A DNA stretch of 64,000 nt from positions 22,136,276-22,200,275 of the forward strand of contig OY744609.1 in assembly GCA_963556255.1 (NCBI GenBank). Reading direction: 5' to 3'. The notes under the pieces were generated by a model. The model ran no database searches, was not told the origin of the DNA, and was given only the letters and a program-made list of their open reading frames with translations. Below are positions 34,760-47,163 of this stretch, piece by piece. A program made the position numbers and the translations under genes. The first letter of the stretch is position 1; every line of letters begins with the position of its first letter. This DNA comes from Allolobophora icterica (Eukaryota; Annelida; Clitellata; Crassiclitellata; Lumbricidae).

Positions 34760-34956
34760 CAGAGGCGTAACATTGGTCTAAAAAGTGGGGAGTACCAATT
34801 TCTTACATACACGAAGCAAGGCGGAGAGTGCGATTTCTGGGAAGGCACAATATTAAAATGTTGATTGGCATTGTTCAAAAAGTGGGGGTACGCTACCCCC
34901 AGTCCAAAAGGTAGGGGTACGGGTACCCCTCGTAGCCTCCACAAATTACGCCTATG
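34760..34956. mobile_element. 197-bp hAT-like MITE with 8-bp target duplication
   Basis: Left end CAGAGGCGTAAC and right end ATTACGCCTATG are inverted termini. Perfect CTGGTGAG duplications flank it (34752-34759, 34957-34964). The interior has GGGGTAC/GTACCCC motifs. Confidence 0.92.
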
Positions 34957-35391
34957 CTGGTGAGGACCTCTGATTTTGCGATTCTCTGAGAATTTTCCTG
35001 GAAGCACATACCGAGTCCCGTACTTGTCTAGTTGAGAACCCCACAACCAGCGGCCGAGATTTGACCATCCCCTATATTATATGTGAATGTAATGTCAGCT
35101 TCTGAGAGTTTAAGCTTGAGACGACTAGTACAAAAATCAAGAATCTCCGGGACGAATGAGTCACGATTTTGGGAATTCATTTGATTCCCGGTTTAATATG
35201 AATACGCTTACTGCTCACCTCGCAATTATAATTTACACTACTATTTTAAGTTACGGCACAAATTCAATTTAAACCAAAATTATAATATATTAAGGCCTAA
35301 CGTAATTTAAATTATTTTGCATTTTACTCTGCAATTACAATGTAGGCTAACACTACATTGCAGTTGACGAAATTAACTGACTTTTCTAAAG

Positions 35392-35894
35392 GTTATGGTG
35401 GAATATATATGGATGCTGACGTCCTGGTTGTCAAGTCGTTTACTCCGCTTCGTCGATTTCCTTTCGTCATCGGACGTGAAACCCCAAACGGACTATGTAA
35501 CGGGATAATGCTCGCCGAAAGAGGCGCGCCATTTCTTCGACTACTCCTCGAACAATACCACTCCTACTTGGGTCCTAATGAGCCCTGGGCCGATAAGTCA
35601 GTCTTTAACGCGGATACGATAGCTCGTCTCTATCCACACCTGGTTCACATCGAAGAGACGACTCTGAACAGACCCAACTGGAAAGAGAAGGCTCAGATCT
35701 ACGACGGAAGATACAACTGGACGCAGAATTACGCTGTACATCTGTGGATCAGACTCTGGCCAAAGGAAAAACAACCGAATGGAGTCGAGGACATTCTGAC
35801 GAAAAACACGACATTCGCAGAACTCGCCAGATTCGCCATATCTGGCTCACACGAAATTGGTGCGAAAAACACAACGTCTCTTAATATATTATAA
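35392..35894 (+). CDS. GT32-like glycosyltransferase copy D, exon 2
   Basis: This exon follows the acceptor CTTTTCTAAAG. It encodes YGGIYMDADVLVVKSFTPLRRF with DAD at residues 248-250 of the joined protein, then NGIMLAERGAPFLRLLLEQY, PWADKSVFNADTIARLYPHL, NWTQNYAVHLWIRLWP and NTTFAELARF. It ends GSHEIGAKNTTSLNIL with TAA at 35892-35894, the tail type shared with copy A. The 503-bp length keeps the phase. The intron just upstream (35205-35391) matches the copy A intron (2810-3004), so A and D are sister copies. Confidence 0.8.
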
Positions 35895-35984
35895 GAATTG
35901 TAACCAACTGAATTTGAGTTCTGTTGATGGTGTTCTTAATAGATTCTAGACTTGCACGAAATCAGAAGTTGTCGCAAGATTGAC

Positions 35985-36228
35985 CCAAGCATCATCATCA
36001 TGATCATCATCATCTTTATTGTTGTTGTTGTCGTTATTATTATTATTTTTTGTTTGCCCCAAGGTACATATGATCCCTCGGGGACTTAGATATTAGACTA
36101 TTTATTGTTATTTCCGGAAAATCAGGCCTCGTCCTTCGCTTGAAAGATTATTATTATTTTTTTTTTTTTTGCCTCGAGGTAGGCCTATACAGGATCCCTC
36201 AGGGACTTCAATATTAGCTAATGATGTA

Positions 36229-36321
<93 letters not shown>

Positions 36322-36322
36322 G
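35985..36322. repeat. ATC, TTG and (TTA)n microsatellites with a duplicated spacer
   Basis: ATCATC and TTG runs (35992-36050) are followed by two similar spacers with ATCCCTC(G/A)GGGACTT near 36073 and 36195. A (TTA)n run of about 30 units fills 36229-36322. Confidence 0.9.
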
Positions 36323-36539
36323 TTACCTAGTTATTTAACAGTCGTGAAGAGAATACAATGAGAAATTTTGTACTCTCCTTTTCTAGACCAGTTACGCCTC
36401 TGGTTCAAGTTGCGCGTATTCAAATATGAGGGAGAAGCCGTGCAGCAGAATATCTTGGCAACAAATATTTTGAAGAGAACGTAGGGGTATACTGAAGAGT
36501 ATATGCCTATAGCGAACTGTTGGATTACGACGGGAGACT

Positions 36540-37130
36540 AGGACCATTTCGTTCAACGCTCTGATATGGCGCATGACAAATGGAAAAAATGGGCAAGTTG
36601 AGCATAAATCGGAAATCGTGAGTCATATTATATAGGAATCGAATTAGGTTAAGAGTGTACATGCGTTGGGCATGCGCCATGCGACATGTGCAGTGTGAAC
36701 TTGTGTGTGATTGTACGTGTGTGAGTGTGTGTGTATACGCGTGTTGGTGTTTGCGTGACTGTTTGTGTATGTCTGCAAGCGCAATCATTAGCATAATTTG
36801 ATAATCGAACGTTTTCGTGATGTTTACTGCGAGCAAACACTGTAAGAAATACTGGGATATCGAGTGGGACCCACCTACTCTGATTTCTCACAACTGGCAT
36901 ATACGCGTCTATTGCATATCAAAGTGCCCCTTGACACCCTAACACACAGCTGCTCTTTAGCTTATGCAACGACGTTTTTCTATTTGGCGTTTTATCTATT
37001 TAGATGCAGGTTTTGGCGGATGAAATCGTTTTTATGGGCGGGGCAATATTAGCTCTTGTAATCGTCGGAGATTCTAAAAACCTCTTTTGCTCCTGGTCGA
37101 CTTGTGGATCCGATCCCAGAATTTCGTGTT
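36540..37130. other. Unit-shared downstream segment of copy D
   Basis: Matches 13079-13600 and 25250-25700 in blocks (GGAAATCGTGAGTCATAT, GTTTGCGTGACTGTTTGTG, TTTTGGCGGATGAAAT). A stretch near 36870-36950 is unique to this copy. No gene. Confidence 0.5.
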
Positions 37131-37539
37131 GCCAAAGTTTCTGATGACCTTGTTCTTAACTTAACCTCCTTTCAGTCACTTTTTCCGTTTGCATGGCCTC
37201 TCATTTATTCACCCTTTTTCTGGTCTTGACTGTGCTTTGCACATTTTCGCATATATTTCGCTTCTAGAGTATTGTTATAATACACGTTGCTAAATTGAAA
37301 TTTCTGTGTGGGCAACCCACGTTGAAAACGTTTTGTTGGCAACTCTCCGGTGCGTTTGTGTGTTTGATCCTTTCATAAAGAAAGGCATAGTCAGGTGTAG
37401 TTAACTGACAAAATTAAAATGTCAGGCACGTAGACAGACCCAAGCTGGGTGAATAGTGTTTGTTATTGGAGCGACGAAGAGAGTTAAGGGGAGAGAAAAA
37501 GCGGGATAAGAATTTTAATGTTCTTTTATCAGTTCTGAG

Positions 37540-37634
37540 CAGTCTTGTTGTCAAGACCTTAAACTACAAGACTTTTAAAAACGAACTCGAGCGCACTCGA
37601 GACCAAGACCTTGGTCTCGAGGACAACAAGACTG
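37540..37634. mobile_element. 95-bp hAT MITE, short relative of the 898-bp element
   Basis: CAGTCTTGTTGTC and GACAACAAGACTG termini are identical to those of 10869-11766, as is most of the last 70 bp (CTCGAGACCAAGACCTTGG). Perfect 8-bp duplications GTTCTGAG (37532-37539, 37635-37642) show it is an independent insertion. The minisatellite and transposase remnant are absent. Confidence 0.96.
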
Positions 37635-37642
37635 GTTCTGAG

Positions 37643-38373
37643 TCATATTATAACTGCATATTGACCTGATTAGTCTTCGTACACATGCAACGACCTCAGT
37701 ATCTTAATATTAAATGAACCTTTCATTGACGCTTAATGTTGACTGTATCATCAGGATTCACTTTCTTGTACACTCACCAAGCCACTTAAAGTCCCAGAGT
37801 ACAGACGTCACGAGAAATAACACTGTATTATATATCCTCGCCTTCAAGCCTTCGTTTTTATTGTTGGTTCAGTCTAAGCATAATAATTGCAATAGTATCA
37901 GATGGAGTCTGACAACGCTTAAGCCTGCATAATTATGTCATCCTATCTCAGACACGGTGCTTTAAGTAGGCCTAATTTATTTTCCTATCTCGAAAATAGG
38001 AATATGCCTACGTTACGACAGCTGAGGTAGTTCGTAAATGTGAAAGTCAAATACGATCTCAGCATCGGTTTTAAGAATCGGATGGATTTCCAAAAATGTA
38101 GATTTTAAGTACTGATTAAATCGATGACACTGAATTATTTTATTATGTTTCGAGAGTAAAGATTTCGGTTTCTGATCGCAATATCATATTTCACATGATT
38201 TGACTTGATATCAGATTCTTCATGAGTTTCTACTTCTAACAGTCAAGGGTATACACTTCGCGTAGTCATGATTTATAATTCTCCAAACCCTTACGAATGC
38301 CATTGCATCGTTTGCTAATGGGGCTGTCAATCAACAAAGGCCTCTTTGGCGAACTGAACGACACTTGATAAAA
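37643..38373. other. Gene-free spacer
   Basis: Nothing recognised beyond short chance ORFs. Confidence 0.35.
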
Positions 38374-38808
38374 TGTGTCACAATCCAGGAAAAGGTACCA
38401 AGTCTTAGTTCACAGTTTCGTCAGAGAACAGCCTTAAAGGAGGTTGGGGTCTTTTTTATCCTAAGAATTACCGTTTGCATAAAATACCGAAAAAAAATTT
38501 TTCGGTAAAAGGTACCAAATTTTATTTTTTTTTTAGTTATTAGTCATGATACAGACCATAAAAATTTTCAAAACTAACACTCTAGTTTTTCAGTCTTTGA
38601 AGTGGTAGAAACTTTAAAATGCTGATTTTCTTCAAATTTTATGTTTATTAGCGATTAATTCATATGTTGTTTAAATCCTGATATCTTTGGGAAATGACAA
38701 GATATTAGCTTAATTTTTTTTAAATTATGTGCAGTAATTATGCACCAATGTCCTGGCAGCTCTAACTCCATTACTAAGACTTGGTACCTTTTCATGGATT
38801 GTGACACA
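38374..38808. mobile_element. 435-bp MITE-like element with 34-bp inverted termini
   Basis: The left arm (38374-38407, TGTGTCACAATCCAGG...) and right arm (38775-38808) are reverse complements with one mismatch. The AT-rich interior has no ORF. A target duplication could not be read, so the exact ends and superfamily are unknown. Confidence 0.75.
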
Positions 38809-41190
38809 AATATAAATTTTATTCACACTTAAAATCCGCATACAAATTTTGGTTGCCTTTTGACACAACATGTGAAAGTCAAAGTCCTAATATTTTGTTA
38901 TTAAGTTTATTATTAATGTTGCTGTTATTGTTGTTCAAGGTGGATATGATCGATCAGAAGTAAAAAAATAGGGATAAAATATCTTTCTGGAATGCTAGTC
39001 TTCTTTAATACCCCTGCTTCCCATTGCACTATTCCCACTTTTCTTGACACCAGTCATGCATTCCTTGACACGAATCTACACTCTTACGTCTTGATGCCAC
39101 TCGAAAGCTGCACACATTTAAAAGTCAGGGTCGCTGTCTGTGAACCCAAGCGATGTCGTCATCTGAATAAGATAAATCGGATTGACGACATATTAAAATG
39201 AATAGCACGCAACATCAAATGACTGGGCACTTCGGTTAAGAGGTCTTGACTCATGGCTGATCCTTATGAATACAGTAAAGACATTATGTATGTCTATCGG
39301 CCCATCCTGCTTGCGATGACAGGCAACTATAGTGAAGAAGCGCTACAGTCATTTCTTAGCCTTATCGTAAGACGTCTGCATGAATTTGCACATCTAGGAC
39401 TATAATTAACCAAAACCTGTCTCACTTAGTGTTGCTTCTAGAATTACGCCCACAGCCTCTGTTTAATACCTTATGTGTGTTACCTACAAGAAGCCTACCA
39501 ATGTTTACCTAGGCTACTTTTGCCAGCTTAACCTTCTCCGAAAGTTTCCTGCAATCACTTCCTTATTTCCTTCTGAATTAATCGTCAAGGACTAATTCTG
39601 GGCATAGGGATTTAGAGCAGTAAGAGAATTGTAGGAAAAAGACTGGGGGGGTTAGACATTGATTTACGTGGAGTTTGGGTGTGCAATGAAGACTTTACTG
39701 TGGGGTCCTAAGAAAGACTGGGGGGTTAAACCCCCGACAATTCTCACCCTGATTTAGAGTACACTGGAGAGTTAGGCTAGTTGCTAAATACTATGCACTC
39801 GTTACGCTTTTAGACGAAAGTGGCCAAGCTGCAGCATTCAGAGTACAGTTGAATGTGTCTTACTGTGTTGAACCAGTGTTTTATTATTCCAAAAAAATAT
39901 AGTTTGCATGAGATGCTCATAAGAACTCCATATTGATAATATATTTTATTGTCATAAGATCGAGCGAAGTTTAGTTAAAATTTAGTCATGCATTGTTGCA
40001 ATGTAGTGTGTTACGTGACTTCATTGTAAACTGCACGCAGAAAAACTGTTCTTATGTTAACCCAGTGAGAATTAATATAAAGACAAAGTAGGTTGTAATG
40101 AATACAAGATCCAAGTTTACTATTATTTTATCAGTATTTAATAAGCAATGTTGGATTTCGCTAAGAATATGTTAGGGCTTGTTCACTCACGAATTTAAGA
40201 TTAGATATACTGGTGAAACGGATAGCTGTTTAGACTAGATTGACATGCTGTAATTGATTGCAATCACGATGCGTGGTGTGGAATCGATTTTTCGGTGTTG
40301 TCTCACAATAGAACTCGTAATCAAATGTTAATTGCTGCCGTCAAAATCACGCTTAAGGCGAAACATCCTCTAATTTTAGAGACCAGGATTTTGAAGACTT
40401 GTAGCTGTCGAGGTTTGTATCATATTTGAACGTTGCCTTGCCTCACTGCAACTTGTTATACCCCACCTAGTTTTACCATCTCAGGTATGGTGTCTCTATT
40501 AGTGGAGGCAATCGTAAATATATAATATATATATAATATATTTTATTTTATGCTATTTTCTTTTCTTTTCTGGACTATATATATGTATATATATACACAC
40601 ATATATATATATAGGCCCTAATATATATATAGAAGAGTTTAGATATTACGGAGTGCTCGCTTTTACAAAGCTCCTTTGCCATTTACATGTTGGGATATTT
40701 CAACGCCTAAGCAGCTGAGGAAAAAAATTCTACGAGAAGCAAATTGATCACGATGAAAGTTCAATAAGTTGAAAAGTTTGATGACCTTTCTAATCATCTC
40801 GACTCAAAAACCCAAGACCACTGGCATCCACAATTTCTGAGAACACGTTGGTAGTCACTGAGACTCAAAACCTCAAGACTAGTTTAAACTGTTTAAACTT
40901 TATGAGGACTTTTTAGTCCAAAGCGCCAGATCCTAAACTCTTTACAAGTCTCCGAAATATACGCGGACCATATTAGGTCATCAAGACTATCGAGGCCTGC
41001 TTCTAGTCTCAAATGACCTTTTCGTTTCTTAGTCTTCCAATCTTTTCAGAACTACTAATTTGTGAGTTGGTCCACAATAGCTTGACCACCAAATCAAAGG
41101 AAGGGCCGAAGGGGCCGGATTCCCCTGATAGAATTGCTCTAGCTCTCTTCTTACTAGGATATGCAAGTTAAGCTCTTCTGGAAACTGTCT
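38809..41190. other. Gene-free, AT-rich region
   Basis: No supported gene. It contains a pair of GACTGGGGGG-type G runs near 39645 and 39718, and TATA-rich runs at 40517-40632. Confidence 0.35.
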
Positions 41191-41547
41191 TTATATAAGT
41201 TTATCGAATAACTGGGTAACCAACGATTCCCATGCGGATGTCTGAACAGTATCCCTCAAGATAACGCCTTTACCCAGACTCTTTCCATTCCTCGACACAG
41301 CTTCTTCCAAATCTCCGTCTTTGGATTCTGCTGTGACCTTATATACGTCGCCTGGAATCGAGGCACAATTATTGACCTTCGACTGTCCTTGACCTTTGTC
41401 CTTGAGCGTTTTCCAGGTCGAAGGAACAGCGGATGACCCTCCGTCGTGATCTTCCTCTAGTGTGTTTCGGTGGAGGTCAGTGAGTAAGTAACCCTGTGCC
41501 TCAGTCGTTGCGAATTTTGTTATCCTCTGTCCGCTGTTCAGCTTCAT
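41191..41547 (-). CDS. Hypothetical ORF, 118 residues
   Basis: An uninterrupted ORF (start MKLNSGQRITKFATTEAQGY) of mixed, hydrophilic composition, without low complexity or an obvious repeat source. It could be an exon or small gene: the sequence is balanced (KVTAESKDGDLEEAVSRNGK) and has no membrane segment or signal peptide. No family was recognised, no splice sites were assigned, and chance cannot be excluded. Confidence 0.3.
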   Translation of the reverse strand: MKLNSGQRITKFATTEAQGYLLTDLHRNTLEEDHDGGSSAVPSTWKTLKDKGQGQSKVNNCASIPGDVYKVTAESKDGDLEEAVSRNGKSLGKGVILRDTVQTSAWESLVTQLFDKLI

Positions 41548-42430
41548 TGATACTCGTCAGAATTTCACCATTTGTACGAATCTCCTTCAAATCAACAAAT
41601 TCAGATTCTCAACTTCAAATTAGTTAAATTCCTACCAAAAGCCAATCAATACACATAGGCACAATTTCAGAACTTGTTAAAAGCTTCCTAAAAAGTGGCT
41701 ATATAGGGGCCTAAATAAGAACACGACTGCTCGATTGCTTGCTTACTTAAATGCAAGCGTACAATTTTATAGAATGAAAAATGTTATGATTTGATTTCTT
41801 TGTAGATGAGCCTCGATAACCCAGAGAATGACCAGGGTTCTGATAAGCCTGGGGAGTGAAGCAGGATAGGAAACATCAGCTGTATGAAGAGTACAAAAGC
41901 TTATGTCGAACTTATAAAATAACTAAGCGGAAGATATTAGTGTCTGCTTGATACTGGCCATATTTAAAGTACTCCGTCGCGATCTGTATGCTGTCTGGCT
42001 CTAGGCCTCCGAGTCACTGTTCGTGCTGCTATTACCTCACTGACTTTTTCTGTCTACACGAACCTTGAACCTACCTCTATTTACAAGCTAAGTTGCTCCT
42101 AGCTTATGGGCACATGAGGGATTCTCAACTGTCCGCATTTCTGGAGTCGTAACATGGGTTTCCTTTAGAGGAATACTTCCATCTTAACTGAAGAAGGGAC
42201 AAAGAGGCAGGCAGACAGACGGTCCGAGACGGATATAGGTCAGAGAGATAGGAAGACAGATAAAGTCTTAAATCAGAGAGATGGACAGGCCAACAGGCGA
42301 ATTGTAGGCATCAACGCTTTTGTAAATCTTATTTTTGTCGGTATGATACGACTAAATAAATCGCATATTACTCGTCTATTTTCAATAAAAAAAATAAGAA
42401 AAAAGTAAGTAAGCAAGCTAATAGGAAAAT
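41548..42430. other. Gene-free spacer
   Basis: Nothing recognised. Confidence 0.35.
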
Positions 42431-43053
42431 GTTGTGTTGTATTGTATTGTATTCGGACATTTACAAAGCGCTTCTAACGGGAGAGCCATTCGGAAGCGCT
42501 CCCAGTGCGAGAGACTGCGTTAGAAGAAACAAGTTTTAAGAAAGACAAAGGAGGAAAAGACGCTACCAGAGAGAATAGAGGAACGAACAGACGGAGAAAG
42601 CTCATTCCAAAGAGCAGGGCCAATGGAAGAAAAAGACAAGGATTGAGTCAGTGTAGTCCTGACACGGAGAACCAGAAGGTCCAGACGGTCAGAGGAACGA
42701 AGAGGACGTAGAGAAGCAGCAGAGTGAGGGCGAAGAATTGAATCAAATAAATATTTCGGAGCAAGACCAAGTTGAGCTTTAAAGACAAGAATGAGGACTT
42801 TGAATTGGATGCGGGCAGAAAGTGGGAGGCAATGAAGTTTTTCGCCCATAAAGGTGGTGATATGACAGAACCGAGGAAGACGGGCAATCAGCCTAACAGC
42901 AACATTGAGTACAGACTGAAGAGGAGCAAGACAGACCTTGCGAAAACCGATGAGGAGTGAATTGCAGTAGTCAAGTCGAGAGCAGACAAAGTATACAAGT
43001 TGAATGCGTTGATGAATGGTAGAGATTTTTATTGAGGAGACGTGTCTTACCTC
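42431..43053 (-). pseudogene. 5'-truncated CR1-like LINE, ORF2 C-terminus with tail
   Basis: The minus strand reads VCSRLDYCNSLLIGFRKVCL, LQSVLNVAVRLIARLPRF, LHCLPLSARIQFKVLILVFK, AQLGLAPKYL, SLRPLRSSDRLDLLVLRVRT and SIGPALWNELSPSVRSSI, with a stop at 42520-42522. This is the post-RT C-terminus of a CR1-type LINE, of a different subfamily from the copy at 361-1161. The 3' UTR (AAGCGCTTTGTAAATGTCC) ends in an (ATACA)n tail at 42431-42453. The frame is open, but the RT core and endonuclease are missing. Confidence 0.88.
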
Positions 43054-43374
43054 AAGCGGTGTGGACGATTGGTTGGATAACGACCAGGTGAGGGGTCGAA
43101 CGTCGCTTGTCTGCCTCTGAAAGACTTTGAACAAAGGGTTCATCAGCCGCCTACAGCCACGCCCCCTGTCGTTAGTAGTCACACACACACAAACCATCTC
43201 CCGTTTAGTAACACTATGTTATCAGCCTGCATGCATGTTCCCTAGACGGCGCTAGTAGAACAAACGTTAAGAAAAGTCACAATGCAGCAATCTTGTATTG
43301 TTAGGTACGTAGATAAATTTGATACAGAGGGGGTTACGTTGGAGCACTTAATTTTGGTGCACAGAGAGGTTAGC

Positions 43375-43455
43375 GATAGCCTAAGTATAGCGTGTTCGAC
43401 TGATAGCCTAAGTATAGCGTGTTCGACTGATAGCCCAAGTACAGTGTGCTGGTCT
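43375..43455. repeat. 27-bp tandem repeat, three units
   Basis: GATAGCCTAAGTATAGCGTG-based 27-mers; the first two are identical and the third has five substitutions. Confidence 0.9.
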
Positions 43456-43564
43456 GAGAGGTTCACACATTTCGATATTTATTGTCGACTACCGCCATCT
43501 ATATAGTTAGCTCAGTTTAAAAGAACACAAAACAACCAAACATTTTAATATTATGACAAATAAC

Positions 43565-43862
43565 ATAATGATTGTAATCGTAAATTCCGAATTTCTAAAG
43601 CGTTATTCTAAAGTAAAGCGCAGGGCACCAGCTTATTCACGAGCGCAGCGTCATATCAGAGGGATTTCCAGGATCTGTGTCCAGTGAGTGGAGGACTGAG
43701 TCCAGTTGCCAGAGAAACCAGAGAGAAAGGAGGTAGAGCAGCTCCTAAGAAGGATTTCGTTGAGGATGAGAAAACTTGGAAGGGGAAGGATCGGGTGGAT
43801 TAGGATGGGAATTCTTGAAGAGGTGAGACTTCAATTTGGAGGGGAAAGCCTGTGGGGCGATG
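43565..43862 (-). pseudogene. LINE 3' end with ORF2 C-terminus and 3' UTR
   Basis: The minus strand reads AFPSKLKSHLFKNSHPNPPD and then SGFSGNWTQSSTHWTQ to a stop at 43651-43653. FPSKLKSHLFK resembles the FKSKLKTHLF end of CR1-like ORF2. The 3' UTR (GTGAATAAGCTGGTGCCCTG, TTAGAAATTCGGAATTTACG) recurs as isolated short copies at 19290 and 60485. Confidence 0.6.
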
Positions 43863-44349
43863 AGTAGAGGAGTCTGAGGTAGATGACGATGACCGAGTGG
43901 CGGTATTGGTGGAGGAACTGAGAATATGCGGAATTCATAAGAATATTCGTTCCATTACTTGAGGTGTAGTGTGGGATATGGATCGATTGGAGAACTTGAG
44001 GCGAGTAGTGAGTGGGGACGGGAGACAGTGAGATAGGATGAGGATCGGGTAAAGCGGGGTGGCTGGATGGTAAAGAGTTTACGAAGGTACTTTGCCTGAG
44101 AGTATATTGTACAGTAATAATAATAATAATAATAGTAATAAAAAATAACAAACCAGTTTAATAATCATAGGTATGACGTTAAATATAGATTACAATAAGG
44201 TACCTATGAATAGACTGTATATCATGCATGTAGATATATGACGCTATATACAAAACTACACCACAAAATATATATATATATACACACACACGCAAGTGTC
44301 ACGCATATATAGATATACATATATATATATATATAACAGTTATCTAAAA

Positions 44350-44667
44350 CAGTGCTTCTCCAACTACCTGATGCTCACCGATAATTCTTTTACTAGTCTT
44401 ACCGCTGACCAATACTTCTGAACATAAACTCACGTACATGGATGTCATAACTTTCCCAATGTTTATTGCACATATAGGCCTATACTTTTGTTACTGCTGT
44501 ATGTTTTAAGCTATTTATTATGTATGAACAGTGTCCTGTTCTCATTGTTTTGGGTTTTGCACTGTATACAATTTAACAGTTTATTTGAGTAAGATCAAAA
44601 TTGTGATTCCGGTATCTAATCACTCGCGGACCTGTGTCGGGCTGCGGACAACAGTTTGAGTAGCACT
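44350..44667. mobile_element. 318-bp hAT (Charlie-like) MITE with 8-bp target duplication
   Basis: Left end CAGTGCTTCTCCAACT and right end AGTTTGAGTAGCACT are imperfect inverted termini; the final G on the right is missing. Perfect ATCTAAAA duplications flank it (44342-44349, 44668-44675). No coding sequence. Confidence 0.88.
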
Positions 44668-44711
44668 ATCTAAAATGCTTTTGTGCGGTACCTATATAAG
44701 ACGTTATTTTA

Positions 44712-44777
<66 letters not shown>
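44712..44777. repeat. (GT)n(AT)n microsatellite
   Basis: A short GT run followed by a long AT run. Confidence 0.97.
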
Positions 44778-44778
<1 letters not shown>

Positions 44779-46020
44779 CATGATACACAGTAGCCACAAA
44801 TGTGCTAAACATCAGCACTGAGATGCGAATGCTCTGAAAGGCACTTAAGAGGTGCTACGCAGGTGTTCTGTTCTAGTTGCAATTACAGAGTCTGTTTCGG
44901 TATACGACGCGTGGCTGTGTGTATAGGTATAAGTGTATAATAACAACCCTGGCGTGATGTGTTTGCGTTGAGCGCCACGTGCTACAGTCCACTCTGGTGG
45001 ATGGATGGACAGGGGTCTGTCTTAGCACGTAGACTAAACACATCCAGAATAAATCCAGGGTCGTCTTAAGCTATATTCTAGCACAGGCTAACGAGACAGG
45101 AAAGGATAAGGGATAGGAATGGGAGGGGGAGAGGGAAGGGGAGGAGGGAAGGGTGAGTCGATTTAACAGCTTCTACAGGATGCTATCAGTAAGCTGAAGA
45201 GAGAAGTCCAGTATGAAGTGGCCTATATGGTCGAATTGCTTAGCAGATATACTCCTGTGTGTTTAAGAGGTCATCTGGTAAGGCATCAAGTGCAGGCAAT
45301 TAAGACTACAAAGGCTGCTGCAGCTGCTGTTGTTGCTGCTGCTGATACTGGTAATGACAATGATGATGAGGAGGAGGAGCAGAATGACTGACGATGATCA
45401 TAATAACGACTAAGATAATGACGATGATCATGATTATAATCATGATCATGATAACGACGACGTTGACGATAAATAGTGATGATAATTATGATGATTATGG
45501 TCATAATTTGAAAATGTGAAATAGTGACTGTGTCTTTTAGTTCTAGCCTATCTATACCATTTTATCGTTGTGCATAAAACGTGAACCAAATGACTGCACC
45601 TATTGACCCACGGCCATCGGTGTACATTACTTATGACTAAACAGTGGAAGACAAAGAACAGAAATCTGTTGAGGCTGTTCATTATACACAACAAACATAT
45701 GCATGCTGCATGCATGTCCAGGCCTTGTCTAATCCATCTGTATGACCCCCGTAAGAGGATAGAAATATAGGCGCTATATATAAATTATGCATAACACAAT
45801 TATTACGCACGTATACATATTGGTTGTATGCATTTAGGCCGCTATTCTTCGCATTTAACGTAACATAACACAGCATAAAAAAACAAATAACATAGGAAAT
45901 AAGAGTATAAGCATTGCATAACCCATACCCTTAGCAACGTTGGAAAGATCTAATCAACAGCGCCTCCGATTCGCATTTCTGTGACCCTAAGCGCATTAAA
46001 ACTGTTTGCAATGATAATAA
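44778..46020. other. Gene-free spacer
   Basis: No supported gene. A G-rich GGGAGGGGGAGAGG stretch lies near 45120-45155 and a degenerate GAT/ATG run at 45345-45500. Confidence 0.4.
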
Positions 46021-46024
46021 TAGA

Positions 46025-46470
46025 TGTATGTATGTATGTATGTATGTATGTATGTATGTATGTATGTATGTATGTATGTATGTATGTATGTATGTGTGTG
46101 TATGTATGTATGTATGTATGTATGTATGTATGTATGTATGTATGTAGGCCTACATGTATGTATGCATGTATGTATGTATGTATGTATGTATGTATGTATG
46201 TATGTATGTATGTATGTATGTATGTATGTATGTATGTATGTATGTATGTATGTATGTATGTATGTATGTATGTATGTATGTATGATTGTGTGTATGTATG
46301 TATGTATAGACATGTATGTATGTATGTATGGACATGTATGTTTGTATGTACATGTATGTATATATGTATGTATGAATGTATATATGTATATATGTATGTA
46401 TGTACATGTATGTATGTATGTATGTATGTATGTATGTATGTACATGTATGTATGTATATATGTATGAAAG
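46025..46470. repeat. (TATG)n microsatellite, about 445 bp
   Basis: A near-perfect TATG run to about 46285, then progressively degenerate. The MYVC- and HTYI-type ORFs are artefacts. Confidence 0.98.
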
Positions 46471-46479
46471 CATGTAGCT

Positions 46480-47163
46480 ATAAATCTGAACACTTATACA
46501 TGTATAACGAGTATTAGGAACCTCACACGGGTGCTTGTAACATGGTTATTTGTCAGATCTAGAAAGGTGCGTCTTAAGATAAGCTGAAAATACTTTCTGA
46601 GCTTTTTGTGTGGTAAAATTCTAATTTCAAGTGGAAGACACACACAAGAGGTATCGAGGTAAACCAGAGAAGTGTTTCATGTAGAAAAACATGTATACAT
46701 AGGCCTAAAATTATTGCAGTGGAAACTAGTTTACATCTACTCGCAATGGATCCATGTATTTGTATTGCTATATATACCGTATGCGTGTTCGCATTTGTCT
46801 GGGAATAAATCTCGGCTACAGTGGCGTTCTATATTAAGAAAGTTAACATGGCATGCTATGATAAAACGCAAAACGTGAGTCAGTTACTGTATTGGCCAGA
46901 GACACTTCGTTCTCATAAATCACACGCATTATATCACAAAGCTTTTTCGCAGGAGTATTATTCACGAAGTACACACAGCAGCTGGCCGCAAGTGAGTTAT
47001 ACCGCGATAACAATGCTCGGCAGGTCTGCGTTGTACTCCATTTAACAGTCAACGTGGCCTACCACATCCCATCATATCACATGTGTTGTTATTATTAGCC
47101 TAAGAAAGCTTTCGATCTCAGACTACAGCACAAGCGGTCGCTAGTAATTCGTTCTACGGGTTT
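46480..47163. other. Gene-free spacer
   Basis: Nothing recognised. Confidence 0.35.

Noticed and set aside
45981..46517. 178-codon [11 protein letters not shown] and its opposite-strand partner
   Set aside because: Translation of the TATG microsatellite; open only because the 4-bp unit has no stop codon.
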